From positions 1-64,000 of the forward strand of contig NZ_BLIV01000007.1 in assembly GCF_009811755.1 (NCBI RefSeq): 64,000 nucleotides of DNA, read 5' to 3'. Shown in pieces: positions 19,778 through 31,708 of this stretch; positions within the stretch are counted from its first letter, which is position 1, and the number at the start of each line of letters is the position of its first letter. The DNA comes from Roseobacter cerasinus. GTDB lineage: Bacteria > Pseudomonadota > Alphaproteobacteria > Rhodobacterales > Rhodobacteraceae. A model generated the notes under the pieces. The model worked only from the letters and a program-made list of their open reading frames with translations, ran no database searches and had not been told where the DNA came from. Both the position numbers and the translations under genes were made by a program.

Positions 19778-20701
19778 TTATCCGGCTGCCAGATTGCGCA
19801 GAACCCGGCGGCGCTCGGATCTGCCTGCCGGCAGGACAAGGGCTGTCTCGGCTGCAAACCGCCCGGTATAGCCGCCGTTGAACAGAACGCGGCCTTGTGC
19901 ATATGGGCTCAGATCGAGCCTGCGTTCAAAGCTGTGACCAAGGCCGGATATGCGGTATCCAGGTGCCGCGCGTGTCGGGGCAAGGAACCCCTCAATCGAC
20001 AGCCGCGTTAAAGCTCCCGCCGCGCCGACAAACCGGGTGTTTGTCAGATCGGTGACACGGAAACGGCCACTTTCGGGGTCGAACTGCCCCGTCGCGCTGG
20101 CAAATGATCCGTCTGGCAGGCCGGCAATGCCGCGACCGCGCAACCGCACCGGCCCTACACGAATGCTGGTAAAGGCCTGTGCCACGTCCCCAGATATCAG
20201 ATCGTCTGTTCTCTCGGTGGGCGCGATCCGGCTTGCGATCACCTCTTGACCGCGCCAGAGACCGGACACTGCGACCCTGTCACCAACACTCAGCCCAGCC
20301 CATCCGCCGGGGGCACGCACGCTGACCCCGTTGACCGTCAGGCCGCCGGTCTGCGACAGGCCCGAAATCGTGCCGACCAGCGGATAGGTGACATGCACGC
20401 GCCGCGCCACAAGCGCCTCTTTGGGGCCTGCGGCCTCAACGGTGAGGCTGTCGCCAACCCGAAGATCGCTTTGTGCCATCACTCCAAACCCGTCGCTGAA
20501 CCGGGTCTGGCCGTCTGTCTGAACCCGGTTGCCGCTGACAATCAGGCTGCCGAACTCGGTGAGCACCCCGACAATGCCGGTGCCCCCAATCCCGCCTTCA
20601 AGCTCCCGTTCGGTGGGCTGTGGCCAGGCGATCTGCGGCAGAAGAAGCCCTGACAGCCCGGCGGCCAGGGCGGAGCGGCGGGAGAATTTACCGGTCTTCA
20701 T
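19778..20701 (-). CDS. DUF5666-type exported protein
   Basis: A 307-residue protein beginning [18 protein letters not shown], a twin-Arg-like (SRRSAL) signal with cleavage probably after the AWPQ region near residue 27. The mature part is a chain of beta-rich modules with repeated phrases such as VGTISGLSQTGGLTVNGV and GDRVAVSGLWRGQEVIASRI, the pattern of DUF5666 (OB-like) repeats. Function is unknown. ATG 20701 overlaps the end of the DUF6502 gene by 14 bp; an ATG at 20731 is an alternative. The pairing with DUF6502 suggests a functional link. Confidence 0.75.
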   Translation of the reverse strand: MKTGKFSRRSALAAGLSGLLLPQIAWPQPTERELEGGIGGTGIVGVLTEFGSLIVSGNRVQTDGQTRFSDGFGVMAQSDLRVGDSLTVEAAGPKEALVARRVHVTYPLVGTISGLSQTGGLTVNGVSVRAPGGWAGLSVGDRVAVSGLWRGQEVIASRIAPTERTDDLISGDVAQAFTSIRVGPVRLRGRGIAGLPDGSFASATGQFDPESGRFRVTDLTNTRFVGAAGALTRLSIEGFLAPTRAAPGYRISGLGHSFERRLDLSPYAQGRVLFNGGYTGRFAAETALVLPAGRSERRRVLRNLAAG

Positions 20702-21530
20702 CTTCTGAACGTCCTTTTGCGCCAGGGCCATCGTCTTCCCTGTAAAAGAAGACGCCAAATCTGAAACGCTGGGTGGCAGCGGGTGTGTCGTGATCCCGCG
20801 CCTGATGCTGGGCCGCACGGGTGTTGATCGCGCGCAGGGCGTCCTGGCCGATGCGCCGCGTCTCCGCCTCGATATCATCAACCGATGTCGGATCGAGGTG
20901 GTTGTAGAACACCGCGCGTTCCAGAAACTGCGGATCAGCAGAGAGCAGGTTGTCCACCGCCGCCTGCATATGATCGCCCAGATTCTGCGCAAACAAATGC
21001 AGCTTCTGATCGGTGTCTGCAGATCCGACCAGACCCTCAAGCAGCAGCCGCACGTGATCATCCTCCAGCACGGCGATGCCCTGCCGGGTCAATTCATCCA
21101 GCACGGTCCGGGGGCGAATGTCGCGGCTGATGGATTGCACCAGCGCCTCGAAGCTGGTCCCGTCTGTGGCAAAGCGGGGCAGGGCCTGCGGGGCGCCAGC
21201 GTCCATATAGGCCGGATCCGACATCCAGCGCCCCACAACTGTCAGCAGGATCGACACCTTGCGTTGGGTTTCCGTGTTCTCGCTGGCGTCGCGGGCGCGG
21301 AAGTCCTTGACGTCGCGTCGATGCACACCGGTCATCACATTGATGCGGCTGTCTGTGGCCTCGGCGCCAAGATCTTCGGCTGCCACCTCCACATAGGTCT
21401 GTTTCACGATCCTGTAGAGCGCGGGTGCTGTAACCCCTTGCGCGATCAGCGCACGCACAAGCGGGCGCAGAATGCGCCGCACGGCCCGTTCAAACAGGCC
21501 CGATTGCGAGAAGGGGTCACGCCCGGTCAT
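20688..21530 (-). CDS. DUF6502 family protein
   Basis: A 280-residue cytosolic protein. The N-terminal part ([20 protein letters not shown], then [16 protein letters not shown]) and [16 protein letters not shown], which resembles a helix-turn-helix-like segment, followed by [18 protein letters not shown], is what I recognise as DUF6502. Function unknown; a DNA-binding role is plausible. I start at ATG 21530 (MTGRDPF). The same frame stays open far upstream but that part is antisense to the fasciclin gene and composition-driven. Forms an overlapping pair with the DUF5666 gene. Confidence 0.78.
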   Translation of the reverse strand: MTGRDPFSQSGLFERAVRRILRPLVRALIAQGVTAPALYRIVKQTYVEVAAEDLGAEATDSRINVMTGVHRRDVKDFRARDASENTETQRKVSILLTVVGRWMSDPAYMDAGAPQALPRFATDGTSFEALVQSISRDIRPRTVLDELTRQGIAVLEDDHVRLLLEGLVGSADTDQKLHLFAQNLGDHMQAAVDNLLSADPQFLERAVFYNHLDPTSVDDIEAETRRIGQDALRAINTRAAQHQARDHDTPAATQRFRFGVFFYREDDGPGAKGRSEDEDR

Positions 21531-21653
21531 GACGTGAAGATGGGCGAGGGTGTGAAAAAATTCCACAAAAAACTTGCCAATGCGTCGGAGTGTCCCAAGT
21601 ATCTGCTCATACTCGTGTGTAAAAAGCACACGCTCAACCAAGGAGACCATCCC

Positions 21654-22142
21654 ATGACCCTGTTTTCCGGTATCAAAGCTGCAGCCCTTGTCGCCATGTT
21701 GGCCATTGCGGGCTGCGCAACCACAACGCCGCGCACCCCCGACATTGTTGAGGTTGCCCAGTCCGCAGGCACGTTCAACACGCTGGTCGCCGCTGTGGAC
21801 GCGGCGGATCTGGTCGAGACCTTGAAAAGCGATGGGCCCTTCACCGTCTTTGCTCCCACCGACGCAGCCTTTGCCGCGCTGCCTGAAGGCACGGTCGAGA
21901 CGTTGCTGAAACCAGAAAACAAGGACCAGCTGACCGCGATCCTGACCTATCACGTGCTGCCCGGGAAGGTCATGGCCGCTGATGTGGCGGGCAAACGGCT
22001 GAGCCCGGCGACGGTCAATGGCAAAGCCGTGCATGTGGACGGGCGCAACGGCGTCAAGGCCAATGATGCCACCGTGATCGGTGCTGATATCGCCGCCTCC
22101 AATGGCGTCATTCACGTGATCGACAAAGTGCTGCTGCCTTGA
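21654..22142 (+). CDS. fasciclin (FAS1) domain lipoprotein
   Basis: A 162-residue protein with a lipoprotein signal: [21 protein letters not shown], lipobox IAGC with Cys21. The mature part is a single FAS1 domain: [20 protein letters not shown], the H1 motif [25 protein letters not shown] and the H2 motif [16 protein letters not shown]1 proteins are secreted adhesion or stress-associated proteins. ATG 21654 is preceded by AAGGAGA. It is divergent from the DUF6502/DUF5666 pair with a 123-bp shared spacer. Confidence 0.92.
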   Translation: MTLFSGIKAAALVAMLAIAGCATTTPRTPDIVEVAQSAGTFNTLVAAVDAADLVETLKSDGPFTVFAPTDAAFAALPEGTVETLLKPENKDQLTAILTYHVLPGKVMAADVAGKRLSPATVNGKAVHVDGRNGVKANDATVIGADIAASNGVIHVIDKVLLP

Positions 22143-22164
22143 CCCGCCCAGGGAGGAGACGGAA

Positions 22165-22335
22165 GTGAACATGCTCACATTCACAGGTTGCTCATCGGCA
22201 AACCTCTTTGCCGACGGGCACATCGCACGACCGGCGAGCTTCATCAGACCAGAGGTCGCGCCGTTGGAGTTCGGTGTCACGGATGACGATGGCGCATGTC
22301 TCGATCTGACGGAGGAGGATTTCCTTTTCCAATAG
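22165..22335 (+). CDS. small hypothetical protein
   Basis: A 56-residue open frame starting at GTG 22165 (or ATG 22171) behind GGGAGGAGACGG, 22 bp after the fasciclin stop. The peptide holds CSSANLFADGHIARPASF and ends EEDFLFQ; it is acidic at the C-terminus. I recognise no family. The good ribosome binding site and position behind the lipoprotein gene favour translation; short length and lack of known relatives argue for caution. Confidence 0.4.
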   Translation: MNMLTFTGCSSANLFADGHIARPASFIRPEVAPLEFGVTDDDGACLDLTEEDFLFQ

Positions 22336-22475
22336 GGCTGGACCGGGCGCCTTGCGGCGTCTGGTCCGCCGCATGAGGTGCCCGCTCCAAATTGCATCTA
22401 ATGCCCCTTGCAACTCCTGCGCCTGCGCGCGACATCTCCCGGCAGAGATCGACTCAGAGATCGGGGGCTTGGTGC

Positions 22476-22769
22476 GTGGCAGACAGAGAGTTCATTCGAC
22501 ATGTGGTTTTCTTCAGCGCTGCAAACCCTGATGACATCGACCGTATCGTTGACGGCCTGAACCTGCTGCGTGAGATCCCTCACTCCAATCATTTCGAGGT
22601 GGTGCGCAACAAGCGGGTTGACGCCATCTCTGGCGAAGTTGACGTCGTGGTCTATGCGGAGTTTGCAGATGACGCCGCGCTGAGCGCCTACAAGGCGCAC
22701 CCGATCTACCAACAGGCGATTGACGTGGTCAGACCGCTGCGCGAGCTGCGGATAGCGGCGGACTTCTAG
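22476..22769 (+). CDS. Dabb-family (stress-responsive A/B barrel) protein
   Basis: A 97-residue protein with the Dabb fold: IRHVVFFSAANPDDIDRIVDGLN at the N-terminus, then VDVVVYAEFADDAALSAYKAHPIYQQ near residues 56-82, and a C-terminal VRPLRELRIAADF. Family members are dimeric small barrels, some with enzymatic roles in polyketide pathways, most uncharacterised. I start at GTG 22476, giving the normal length; the frame upstream is Arg/Pro-rich without similarity. It ends 4 bp before pabB, so the two may be co-transcribed. Confidence 0.8.
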   Translation: MADREFIRHVVFFSAANPDDIDRIVDGLNLLREIPHSNHFEVVRNKRVDAISGEVDVVVYAEFADDAALSAYKAHPIYQQAIDVVRPLRELRIAADF

Positions 22770-22773
22770 GCGA

Positions 22774-23895
22774 TTGAACACATCCGAGCTGATCTTTGAT
22801 CGCGGACCGCTGGGGGCAGGCACGCGGTTTGCAAAGCCGCTGCGCGTCATTCGGGCGGAGACCGCGGCGGAGGTCACGCATGCCTTTGATGCCCTTCAAC
22901 AGGCGCAGGCGGATGGCTATTGGCTGGCAGGCTACGCCAGCTACGAGCTGGGGTATCTGCTCTCGACCAAGCTTGAGCCGTTGTTGCCCCAGAACCGGGA
23001 TCTGCCGCTGCTGCACTTTGGGGTGTTCGACGCGCCTGAGCCTGCATCGCCTTTCGCCTCAGATGAAGCTGCAAAGCTTCACGATATCAAACCTTTGTGG
23101 GCAGCTACACGCTATGCTCAGGCGTTTGAGATCGTGCACGCCCATATTGTGGCTGGCGATATCTATCAAGCCAATCTGACCTTCCCGATCTCCGCGCAGC
23201 TGCAGGGGTCCCCCGCAGCACTCTATCAGCGCCTGCAGTGGCGTCAGGCGGTCCCGCATGGCGCTTTTGTTGCTCTGGAGGACACGGTTCTTTTGTCCCG
23301 CTCGCCCGAGCTGTTCTTTTCGCTGTCCGCCGAAGGAACGCTGACGGCCCGCCCAATGAAAGGGACCGCCCCGGTCGGGGGTACGGAAGCAGAGAATGCG
23401 GCCCTGCGCTCAGGCCTCATGCAATCGGAAAAGGACCGCGCGGAAAACCTGATGATTGTGGATCTGTTGCGCAATGACATGAGCCGGGTGTCCGAGATTG
23501 GCTCGGTCAAGGTGCCGGAGCTCTTCACGGTCGAGCGTTTTGCCACGGTGCACCAGATGACCTCGCGCATCACGTCGCAGCTGCGGGCGGGTGTTAAGAT
23601 CCGCGATATCTTTGAGGCGCTGTTTCCCTGCGGGTCCGTCACTGGCGCGCCCAAGATCCGGGCCATGCAGATCATTCATGATGTGGAGGCGGGTCCGCGC
23701 GCGGCGTATTGCGGATCGATCGGCTGGATTGCCCCGGGTGGCGCGATGGAGTTCAACGTCGCCATCCGCACGCTGCATTGCAAACCGGACGGCACAGTCC
23801 GGCTCAACGTCGGCGGCGGTGTGGTCTATGACAGCACGGCCGAGGCGGAGTATCGCGAGGCGCTGCTGAAATCCCGGTTTGCCGATCTGTGCTGA
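22774..23895 (+). CDS. pabB: aminodeoxychorismate synthase component I
   Basis: A 373-residue PabB, which aminates chorismate to 4-amino-4-deoxychorismate for folate synthesis, using ammonia from a glutaminase subunit not in view. The chorismate-binding core is complete: the ARPMKGTAPVGG segment, SEKDRAENLMIVDLLRNDMSR, PCGSVTGAPKIRAM and CGSIGWIAPGGAMEFNVAIRTL. The start appears to be TTG 22774; there is no in-frame ATG nearby and the N-terminus LNTSELIFDRGPLGAG already fits the short PabB form. No pabC follows; next is the thiamine riboswitch. Confidence 0.9.
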   Translation: MNTSELIFDRGPLGAGTRFAKPLRVIRAETAAEVTHAFDALQQAQADGYWLAGYASYELGYLLSTKLEPLLPQNRDLPLLHFGVFDAPEPASPFASDEAAKLHDIKPLWAATRYAQAFEIVHAHIVAGDIYQANLTFPISAQLQGSPAALYQRLQWRQAVPHGAFVALEDTVLLSRSPELFFSLSAEGTLTARPMKGTAPVGGTEAENAALRSGLMQSEKDRAENLMIVDLLRNDMSRVSEIGSVKVPELFTVERFATVHQMTSRITSQLRAGVKIRDIFEALFPCGSVTGAPKIRAMQIIHDVEAGPRAAYCGSIGWIAPGGAMEFNVAIRTLHCKPDGTVRLNVGGGVVYDSTAEAEYREALLKSRFADLC

Positions 23896-23958
23896 GGCTG
23901 GTCGCGTTCTGCGCAAGACGGGTTGCGCAATGAAATCCGCTGTCCTACACAAGAGGCA

Positions 23959-24063
23959 CGCAGGGGAGTCCCGCCTGAGGGGACTGAGAGGCTGACAGGG
24001 CATTTGCCCGGTGATGCGACCCTTTGAACCTGACCCAGTTGACACTGGCGTAGGAAGCATAGG
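23959..24063 (+). ncRNA. TPP riboswitch (thi box)
   Basis: Conserved TPP aptamer elements are seen in order: CAGGGGAGTCCC (P1/P2 region), CTGAGAGGCTGACAGGGC (P2/J3-2 with CTGAGA), GCGACCCTTTGAACCTGACC (P4 with GAACCTGA) and ACACTGGCGTAGGAAGC closing the aptamer. It lies 110 bp upstream of thiC and should shut down the thi operon when thiamine pyrophosphate is abundant. The expression platform between 24064 and 24172 was not resolved; no strong T-tract hairpin is visible, so translational control is possible. Confidence 0.95.
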
Positions 24064-24148
24064 GTGGCACGAAACGACTTCGTACCTCCCGATAGTAAGG
24101 CAAATCCTGCCTTCGCCTCCTCTCCAAACTCATCTGGTGTCTTTTTGA

Positions 24149-26934
<2,786 letters not shown>

Positions 26935-27103
26935 GGTTCAAAGCCGCGCGTTGAGCGATGCGCTGACCGAGCTGGGCTTTCTCAGCCCCGCTATCGCCAC
27001 GGCGCTGAACGGCACCTTTGTTCCGCGCAACAGCCGGGAGAGCACGCAGCTGGCCGCTGGCGACCGGCTGGAAGTGCTCTCTCCGATGCAGGGAGGGTAG
27101 GTC

Positions 27104-27871
27104 ATGCTCCTTTACGGCGTCGATATCACGTCGCGACTGCTCCTCGGCACCGCGCAATACCCCAGCCCGGCGGTTCTGGCCGAGGCCATTCGCAGCAGCG
27201 GAACGGAGATCATCACCGTGTCGCTGCGGCGCGAAGCGGCGGATGGGGCGGGGCAGGCCTTCTGGTCGCTCCTGCAACACAGCGGGTGCCGCATCCTGCC
27301 CAACACGGCCGGATGCCACTCAGCGGCGGAGGCTATCACGACCGCCCAGATGGCGCGGGAGCTTTTTGGCACGACCTGGATCAAGCTGGAGGTGATTGGT
27401 CATTCCGACACGTTGCAACCGGATGTCTTTGGTCTGGTTGAGGCGGCGCGGGTGCTTGTGGCCGAAGGGTTCGACGTCTTTCCCTACACCACCGATGATC
27501 TTGTGGTGGGGGAGAAACTGTTGGAGGCAGGATGTCAGGTGTTGATGCCTTGGGGCGCGCCCATTGGCTCGGGGCAGGGGCTGCGCAACCCCGATGCGCT
27601 GCGCGCGATGCGCGCGCATTTCCCTGATACGCCGCTGATCGTGGATGCGGGCATCGGGCGCCCCTCGGATGCGGCGCAGGCGATGGAGCTTGGCATGGAT
27701 GCGGTGCTCCTGAACACGGCGGTCGCCAAGGCGGGTGATCCGGCGCAGATGGCGCAAGCGATGGCGCAGGCCATCGACGCAGGGCGTCTTGCCCATGCCG
27801 CCGACCCGATGGAGCCGCGCGATATGGCCGTGCCCTCCACGCCCGTCCTCGGACTGGCGGAGTTGGCCTGA
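27104..27871 (+). CDS. thiG: thiazole synthase ThiG
   Basis: A 255-residue TIM-barrel enzyme that condenses deoxyxylulose phosphate, dehydroglycine and ThiS thiocarboxylate to thiazole phosphate. The Schiff-base lysine is in [15 protein letters not shown] (near residue 94); [18 protein letters not shown] and [29 protein letters not shown] are phosphate and product-binding loops. Length is typical. Stop overlaps thiE start by one base. Confidence 0.97.
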   Translation: MLLYGVDITSRLLLGTAQYPSPAVLAEAIRSSGTEIITVSLRREAADGAGQAFWSLLQHSGCRILPNTAGCHSAAEAITTAQMARELFGTTWIKLEVIGHSDTLQPDVFGLVEAARVLVAEGFDVFPYTTDDLVVGEKLLEAGCQVLMPWGAPIGSGQGLRNPDALRAMRAHFPDTPLIVDAGIGRPSDAAQAMELGMDAVLLNTAVAKAGDPAQMAQAMAQAIDAGRLAHAADPMEPRDMAVPSTPVLGLAELA

Positions 27872-28464
27872 TGGAGCGGTTTTACCTCATCGTGGGCCAC
27901 GTCGGGCGGCTTGAACTTTTGGTGCCGCAGGGCGTGAAGCTGGTGCAGCTGCGCCTCAAGGACGCCTCCGAGGCTGAGACCCGCCGCCAGATTGCCCGCG
28001 CGCGGGATCACTGCGCGGTGCATGGGGCGCAACTGGTGGTCAATGATCACTGGCAGGCGGCGCTGGATCTGAATTGCAACTTCGTGCACCTCGGGCAGGA
28101 AGACATGGATCAGGCTGATTTCGCCGCCCTGCGCCATGCGGGCGTGCGCTTTGGCCTCTCGACCCATGATGAGGATGAGCTTGAGCGCGCGTTGTCCCTT
28201 GATCCGGCCTATGTGGCCCTCGGCCCGGTCTATGAAACCCTGTTGAAACAGATGAAATGGGCCCCGCAGGGGCTGGACCGGGTGCGCGATTGGAAGCGCC
28301 GCGTGGGCGATGTGCCGCTTGTGGCGATTGGTGGCCTGACCATTGATCGCCTTCCGGGCGTGTTTGCCGCCGGTGCGGACAGTGTTGCCGTGGTGACGGA
28401 CATCCAGCAGGCGCCTGACCTCGAGGCGCGCACCCGCGCCTGGATTGAAGCCTGCGCGCCATGA
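27871..28464 (+). CDS. thiE: thiamine-phosphate synthase ThiE
   Basis: A 197-residue TIM-barrel enzyme joining HMP pyrophosphate and thiazole phosphate. The pyrophosphate-binding VKLVQLRLKD, the LVVNDHWQAALD loop, VHLGQEDM, YVALGPVYETLLKQ and LVAIGGLTIDRL segments follow family order. It is slightly short at the N-terminus compared with the E. coli enzyme but complete in the core. Stop overlaps the thiF start in an ATGA junction. Confidence 0.93.
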   Translation: MERFYLIVGHVGRLELLVPQGVKLVQLRLKDASEAETRRQIARARDHCAVHGAQLVVNDHWQAALDLNCNFVHLGQEDMDQADFAALRHAGVRFGLSTHDEDELERALSLDPAYVALGPVYETLLKQMKWAPQGLDRVRDWKRRVGDVPLVAIGGLTIDRLPGVFAAGADSVAVVTDIQQAPDLEARTRAWIEACAP

Positions 28465-29426
28465 CCCGCTATGCGCGCCAGATGATGCTGCCGGAGGTCG
28501 GTGAAACCGGGCAGGCACGGCTGCGCGCGGTGCATGTGGTGGTGGTCGGTGCGGGGGGGCTCGGCTGCCCGGCGCTGCAGTATCTCGCGGGAGCTGGCGT
28601 GGGCCGGATCACCATTTTGGACCCCGACACAATCGAGGAAAGCAATCTGCACCGTCAGCCGCTCTACCGTATGACGGATCTGGGGCGCGCCAAGGCAGAA
28701 GCCGCCTCGGACGCCCTGCGCGCGCTCAATCCGGAGTGTCTGGTGCAGGGACATTGCACCGCGCTGACGCCAGATAACGCGCCGGATCTGGCGCAGTCAG
28801 CGGATGTGGTCATAGATGCGGCTGACAGCTTTGCGGTCTCCTACATCCTGTCCGACGCGTGCCGGGATGCGGGCACACCGCTGATCTCAGCCAGCGCGCT
28901 GGGGCAATCCGGGTATGTCGGTGCATTTTGCGCAGGCGCGCCGTCTCTGCGGGCCGTGTTTCCCGACCCTCCGGTCAATGGGGCGACCTGTGCCACGGCT
29001 GGCGTGCTTGGCCCGGTTGTTGGGGTTGTTGGGGCGTTGCAGGCGCAATTGGCGCTGAAGCTGCTGCTGGATGCAGCCTCGCCTGCACTTGGGCAGATGG
29101 TCACACTGGATCTGGCAAACCTGCAATTCGGTGGCTTTAGCTTTCTGGATGCTACCGAGCCTGCGCAACCTTTGAGTTACCTCTCCCGACGCATGCTGAC
29201 CGGCAGCGATATGGTGGTCGATCTGCGCGACCGCAATGAAGCGCCACAGGATATGATCCCCACCGCGCTCCGCCTCAGCGCAGCCGAGGTGCGATCACTG
29301 CCGCAGCAACCGGGGCGGCGCCTTGTGCTGGGCTGCGCGACCGGCCTGCGTGCCTGGCGGCTTGCGGCCAGTCTTCAGGATCAGGGGCACGACCGGCTGG
29401 CCCTGATGGCGGCCACGGCCTGCTGA
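28461..29426 (+). CDS. thiF: ThiF-type ThiS adenylyltransferase with C-terminal rhodanese-like segment
   Basis: A 321-residue E1-like enzyme that adenylates the ThiS C-terminus. The ATP-binding VVVVGAGGLGCPALQYLAG lies at ~28-46; DPDTIEESNLHRQPLYR and the catalytic Cys in GATCATAGVLGPVVG follow. The usual CxxC zinc pairs of MoeB/ThiF are missing (the position reads SLRAVFPDPP). The C-terminal ~75 residues begin DMVVDLRDRNEAP and carry GCATGLRAW, matching the rhodanese CxxGxR loop, so sulfur transfer may be built in. Being between thiE and thiD favours ThiF over MoeB. Confidence 0.88.
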   Translation: MTRYARQMMLPEVGETGQARLRAVHVVVVGAGGLGCPALQYLAGAGVGRITILDPDTIEESNLHRQPLYRMTDLGRAKAEAASDALRALNPECLVQGHCTALTPDNAPDLAQSADVVIDAADSFAVSYILSDACRDAGTPLISASALGQSGYVGAFCAGAPSLRAVFPDPPVNGATCATAGVLGPVVGVVGALQAQLALKLLLDAASPALGQMVTLDLANLQFGGFSFLDATEPAQPLSYLSRRMLTGSDMVVDLRDRNEAPQDMIPTALRLSAAEVRSLPQQPGRRLVLGCATGLRAWRLAASLQDQGHDRLALMAATAC

Positions 29427-30181
29427 TGCCGCGTCTTCTGGTCATTGCCGGGACTGACTGCAGCGGAGGTGCGGGGCTGACGCGGGACACCACTGTAGCC
29501 AGCGCCTTTGGCGTTGAGGTTGCGCCGGTTGTCACGGTGGTGACAGCCCAGACCAACGCGCAATTTGTCGATCAACAGGCCGTCGCTGCGCCCGTGGTTC
29601 TCCGTCAACTGGACGCGGCAGCGCAATCTGGGGCCCTTGATGCCGTCAAGATCGGTGCCTTGGGGACCACCGAAACTGCGCAAGCGGTGGCGGAGTGGCT
29701 GGCAGAGCGGTCGATCCCGACGGTGATGGATCCGGTTCTCAAATCCAGTTCGGGTGGAGCGCTGATCCGGGGCGGTCTTCCGGGTGACCTCTTGGCCCAG
29801 GTCGATCTGCTCACCCCGAACCTGCCAGAGGCGGCAGCGCTGACAGGGCAAGCGCTTGCTGCGGATACGGATGCGATGGCCCGTCAGGCGGGGCAGATGC
29901 AATCGATGGGTATCGGTGCGGTCCTGATCAAGGGCGGGCATGGCCTTGGCGCACAGTCGGTGGATCATCTCTATCACCGCGGGCAGCGCCGGGCGTTCGA
30001 GGCGCCGAGGCTGCGGGTGACACGGCGCGGCACAGGCTGCACTTTGGCAACGGCGATTGCGTGCCACTTGATTCAGGGTGCAGCGCTGGATGACGCCTGC
30101 GGCAAGGCAAAGCTATTTGTGCAGGACTGGTTGGTGCACTCATCTGACCAAGCCTGCAGCCGCGCGACAAGAGGGCGGTGA
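29426..30181 (+). CDS. thiD: hydroxymethylpyrimidine/phosphomethylpyrimidine kinase ThiD
   Basis: A 251-residue ribokinase-fold kinase phosphorylating HMP to HMP pyrophosphate. It has IAGTDCSGGAGLTRDTT at the N-terminus, VTAQTNAQFVDQQ, MDPVLKSSSGG, LLTPNLPEAAAL and the catalytic-loop area RGTGCTLATAIACHL, where GTGC is the anion hole and catalytic region. Last gene of the thi operon; starts on the stop base of thiF and converges with the PPTase gene 22 bp away. Confidence 0.95.
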   Translation: MPRLLVIAGTDCSGGAGLTRDTTVASAFGVEVAPVVTVVTAQTNAQFVDQQAVAAPVVLRQLDAAAQSGALDAVKIGALGTTETAQAVAEWLAERSIPTVMDPVLKSSSGGALIRGGLPGDLLAQVDLLTPNLPEAAALTGQALAADTDAMARQAGQMQSMGIGAVLIKGGHGLGAQSVDHLYHRGQRRAFEAPRLRVTRRGTGCTLATAIACHLIQGAALDDACGKAKLFVQDWLVHSSDQACSRATRGR

Positions 30182-30203
30182 CCCTTCGGCAATAGCGCAT
30201 CTT

Positions 30204-30872
30204 TTACGCTGCCATGGACAGCTGGGGCGTGTGTATGTGCAGCTCCGCAGCGCGCGCGCTGCGGAGGAGATGTGCCGCGCCAACATAGGTCGGCGGCCCG
30301 GTCAGATCGACCATGCGCTCCTGCATCCCAGCCGCGCTCATGACGTTTATATCCGTCAGTCTCGTCCCCAAGCCGGTACCGGTGGCTTTGAGCAATGCCT
30401 CTTTGCGGACCCAGGCGCGTGTGATCCACTCCGCGCGGGTATTCTCAGGGCAAGTGGCCCAGGCCAATCGTTCTTCCTCTGACAGGATCAGCTCCGCCAG
30501 TCGGACCCGGCGGCTGGTGACCCGCTCCAGATCGACGCCGATCTCGGTTTCGACCGCCAACCCCAAAAGCCCCCAGCCGTGACAGTGTGAGATACTGTAG
30601 CCAAGCTGCGGTGCATCGGGCAGGCAGGGTTTGCCGGACGGGGTTGTGTTCAGTCGCACGTCTTGGGGCGACCTGCCCAACCGTTGACCCAGCACCTGCC
30701 TGACCCGCCCATGCATCGCAACGTAGCGCGCGCGCTCACGCTCTGTGCTGAGCTGTCGCATGCGGATGATCTGATCCCCTGACAGGGTTTCTTGGAGCCT
30801 CCCAAGGCGCTGCGGTGAAACATCCAGTGCAAAAAGCCAAAGGTCGAGGCGACCACCGTCGCGTGACATCAA
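30204..30872 (-). CDS. Sfp-type 4'-phosphopantetheinyl transferase
   Basis: A 222-residue PPTase that loads the phosphopantetheine arm of CoA onto carrier-protein serine. Magnesium-binding residues Asp114 and Glu116 are in GVDLERV, with the partner W-V-R-K157-E158 helix (WVRKEALLKATGTGLG); the substrate-binding PSGKPCLP and SISHCHG motifs are present. Size fits the Sfp/Gsp class rather than the small AcpS. It forms an overlapping pair with the LytTR gene and stands opposite a carrier-protein operon, so it is most likely dedicated to that cluster. Confidence 0.93.
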   Translation of the reverse strand: MMSRDGGRLDLWLFALDVSPQRLGRLQETLSGDQIIRMRQLSTERERARYVAMHGRVRQVLGQRLGRSPQDVRLNTTPSGKPCLPDAPQLGYSISHCHGWGLLGLAVETEIGVDLERVTSRRVRLAELILSEEERLAWATCPENTRAEWITRAWVRKEALLKATGTGLGTRLTDINVMSAAGMQERMVDLTGPPTYVGAAHLLRSARAAELHIHTPQLSMAA

Positions 30873-31708
30873 GTCTGTTCAGCCTGCCGTCCGCAATTGA
30901 CGTCATTCGTCTCTTGGAAGCCACAGGCCCGGACCTGAGCGAGAAAGCTGCGCCCGACTGGGACGGTGGTCCCGTCCGAGAGGGCCAGCTCGGAGGAGCT
31001 GCCGTAGGTCACCCCCATCACTGCGCGGTGCGCCACCCACCAGGACCGATGCACCTGCACCCCCTCGCGCGAGAACTCGCGCGCCACATCTGACAGTTTT
31101 CCCAGAACCAGCGCGCTCTGTCCCTGCGCAGAGGTGACGCGCAGATAATGATCCTCGGAGCGGACCCAGAGGATGTTGCCGCCAACTTCACTGCTGAGCT
31201 TCCGGCGCAGCTTTGATGTCGCGGGGGTGCTGTCCCGGCTTGCCGGAAAGCGCGTGCCCAAATCAGAAGGCGTGTAGGTGCCCCCGGGGGGGGTCTGTTG
31301 GCCTAGGTTGAACAAGAGCACAGACAAAACAGCAGAGACACCGGCGACGCGCAGGGTCAGCATGACGGGATCGAATGTATAGCGCCCCTGCGAAAACAGC
31401 TCCAGACAGAAGAGGACCACACCGATCTGCGGGACCAGCACCACCAAACTGCCCACAAGGGGCACGGCATAGCTGCGCGCGAAGAGATCGGGGCGCAGCG
31501 TTGCGTCGATTTTCTGGATTGCCAGATCGCACAGCACCCAGTTTGTGCAAATCACCAGAGCCCAGAACAGCAGATTGCTCCCGAAGGGCAGGGCCGGTTC
31601 CAATCCGGGCACACCCAGAAATGCAAGAAGGATCACAAGACCCATCGGGGCTAGAAAGTAGCTGGCAACAGACAGGGTGGCGCGCGCAGCCATCCGGCGT
31701 TCGATCAT
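30869..31708 (-). CDS. membrane-anchored LytTR-domain transcriptional regulator
   Basis: A 279-residue protein. Four hydrophobic segments span residues ~12-145 (for example APMGLVILLAFLGVPGL, LVGSLVVLVPQIGVVLFCL), then a linker and a LytTR DNA-binding domain (~175-265): VGGNILWVRSEDHYLRV, LGKLSDVAREF, VQVHRSWWVAH and VPVGRSFLAQV. LytTR proteins bind direct repeats via beta-strands; membrane forms probably sense a signal at the envelope. No receiver domain or partner kinase is present. It is divergent from the carrier-protein operon across 414 bp and is the likely local regulator. Confidence 0.88.
   Translation of the reverse strand: MIERRMAARATLSVASYFLAPMGLVILLAFLGVPGLEPALPFGSNLLFWALVICTNWVLCDLAIQKIDATLRPDLFARSYAVPLVGSLVVLVPQIGVVLFCLELFSQGRYTFDPVMLTLRVAGVSAVLSVLLFNLGQQTPPGGTYTPSDLGTRFPASRDSTPATSKLRRKLSSEVGGNILWVRSEDHYLRVTSAQGQSALVLGKLSDVAREFSREGVQVHRSWWVAHRAVMGVTYGSSSELALSDGTTVPVGRSFLAQVRACGFQETNDVNCGRQAEQT

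Noticed and set aside
20790..21653. Upstream in-frame extension of the fasciclin gene
   Set aside because: It covers the DUF6502 gene on the opposite strand; the lipoprotein signal and AAGGAGA show the start is at 21654.
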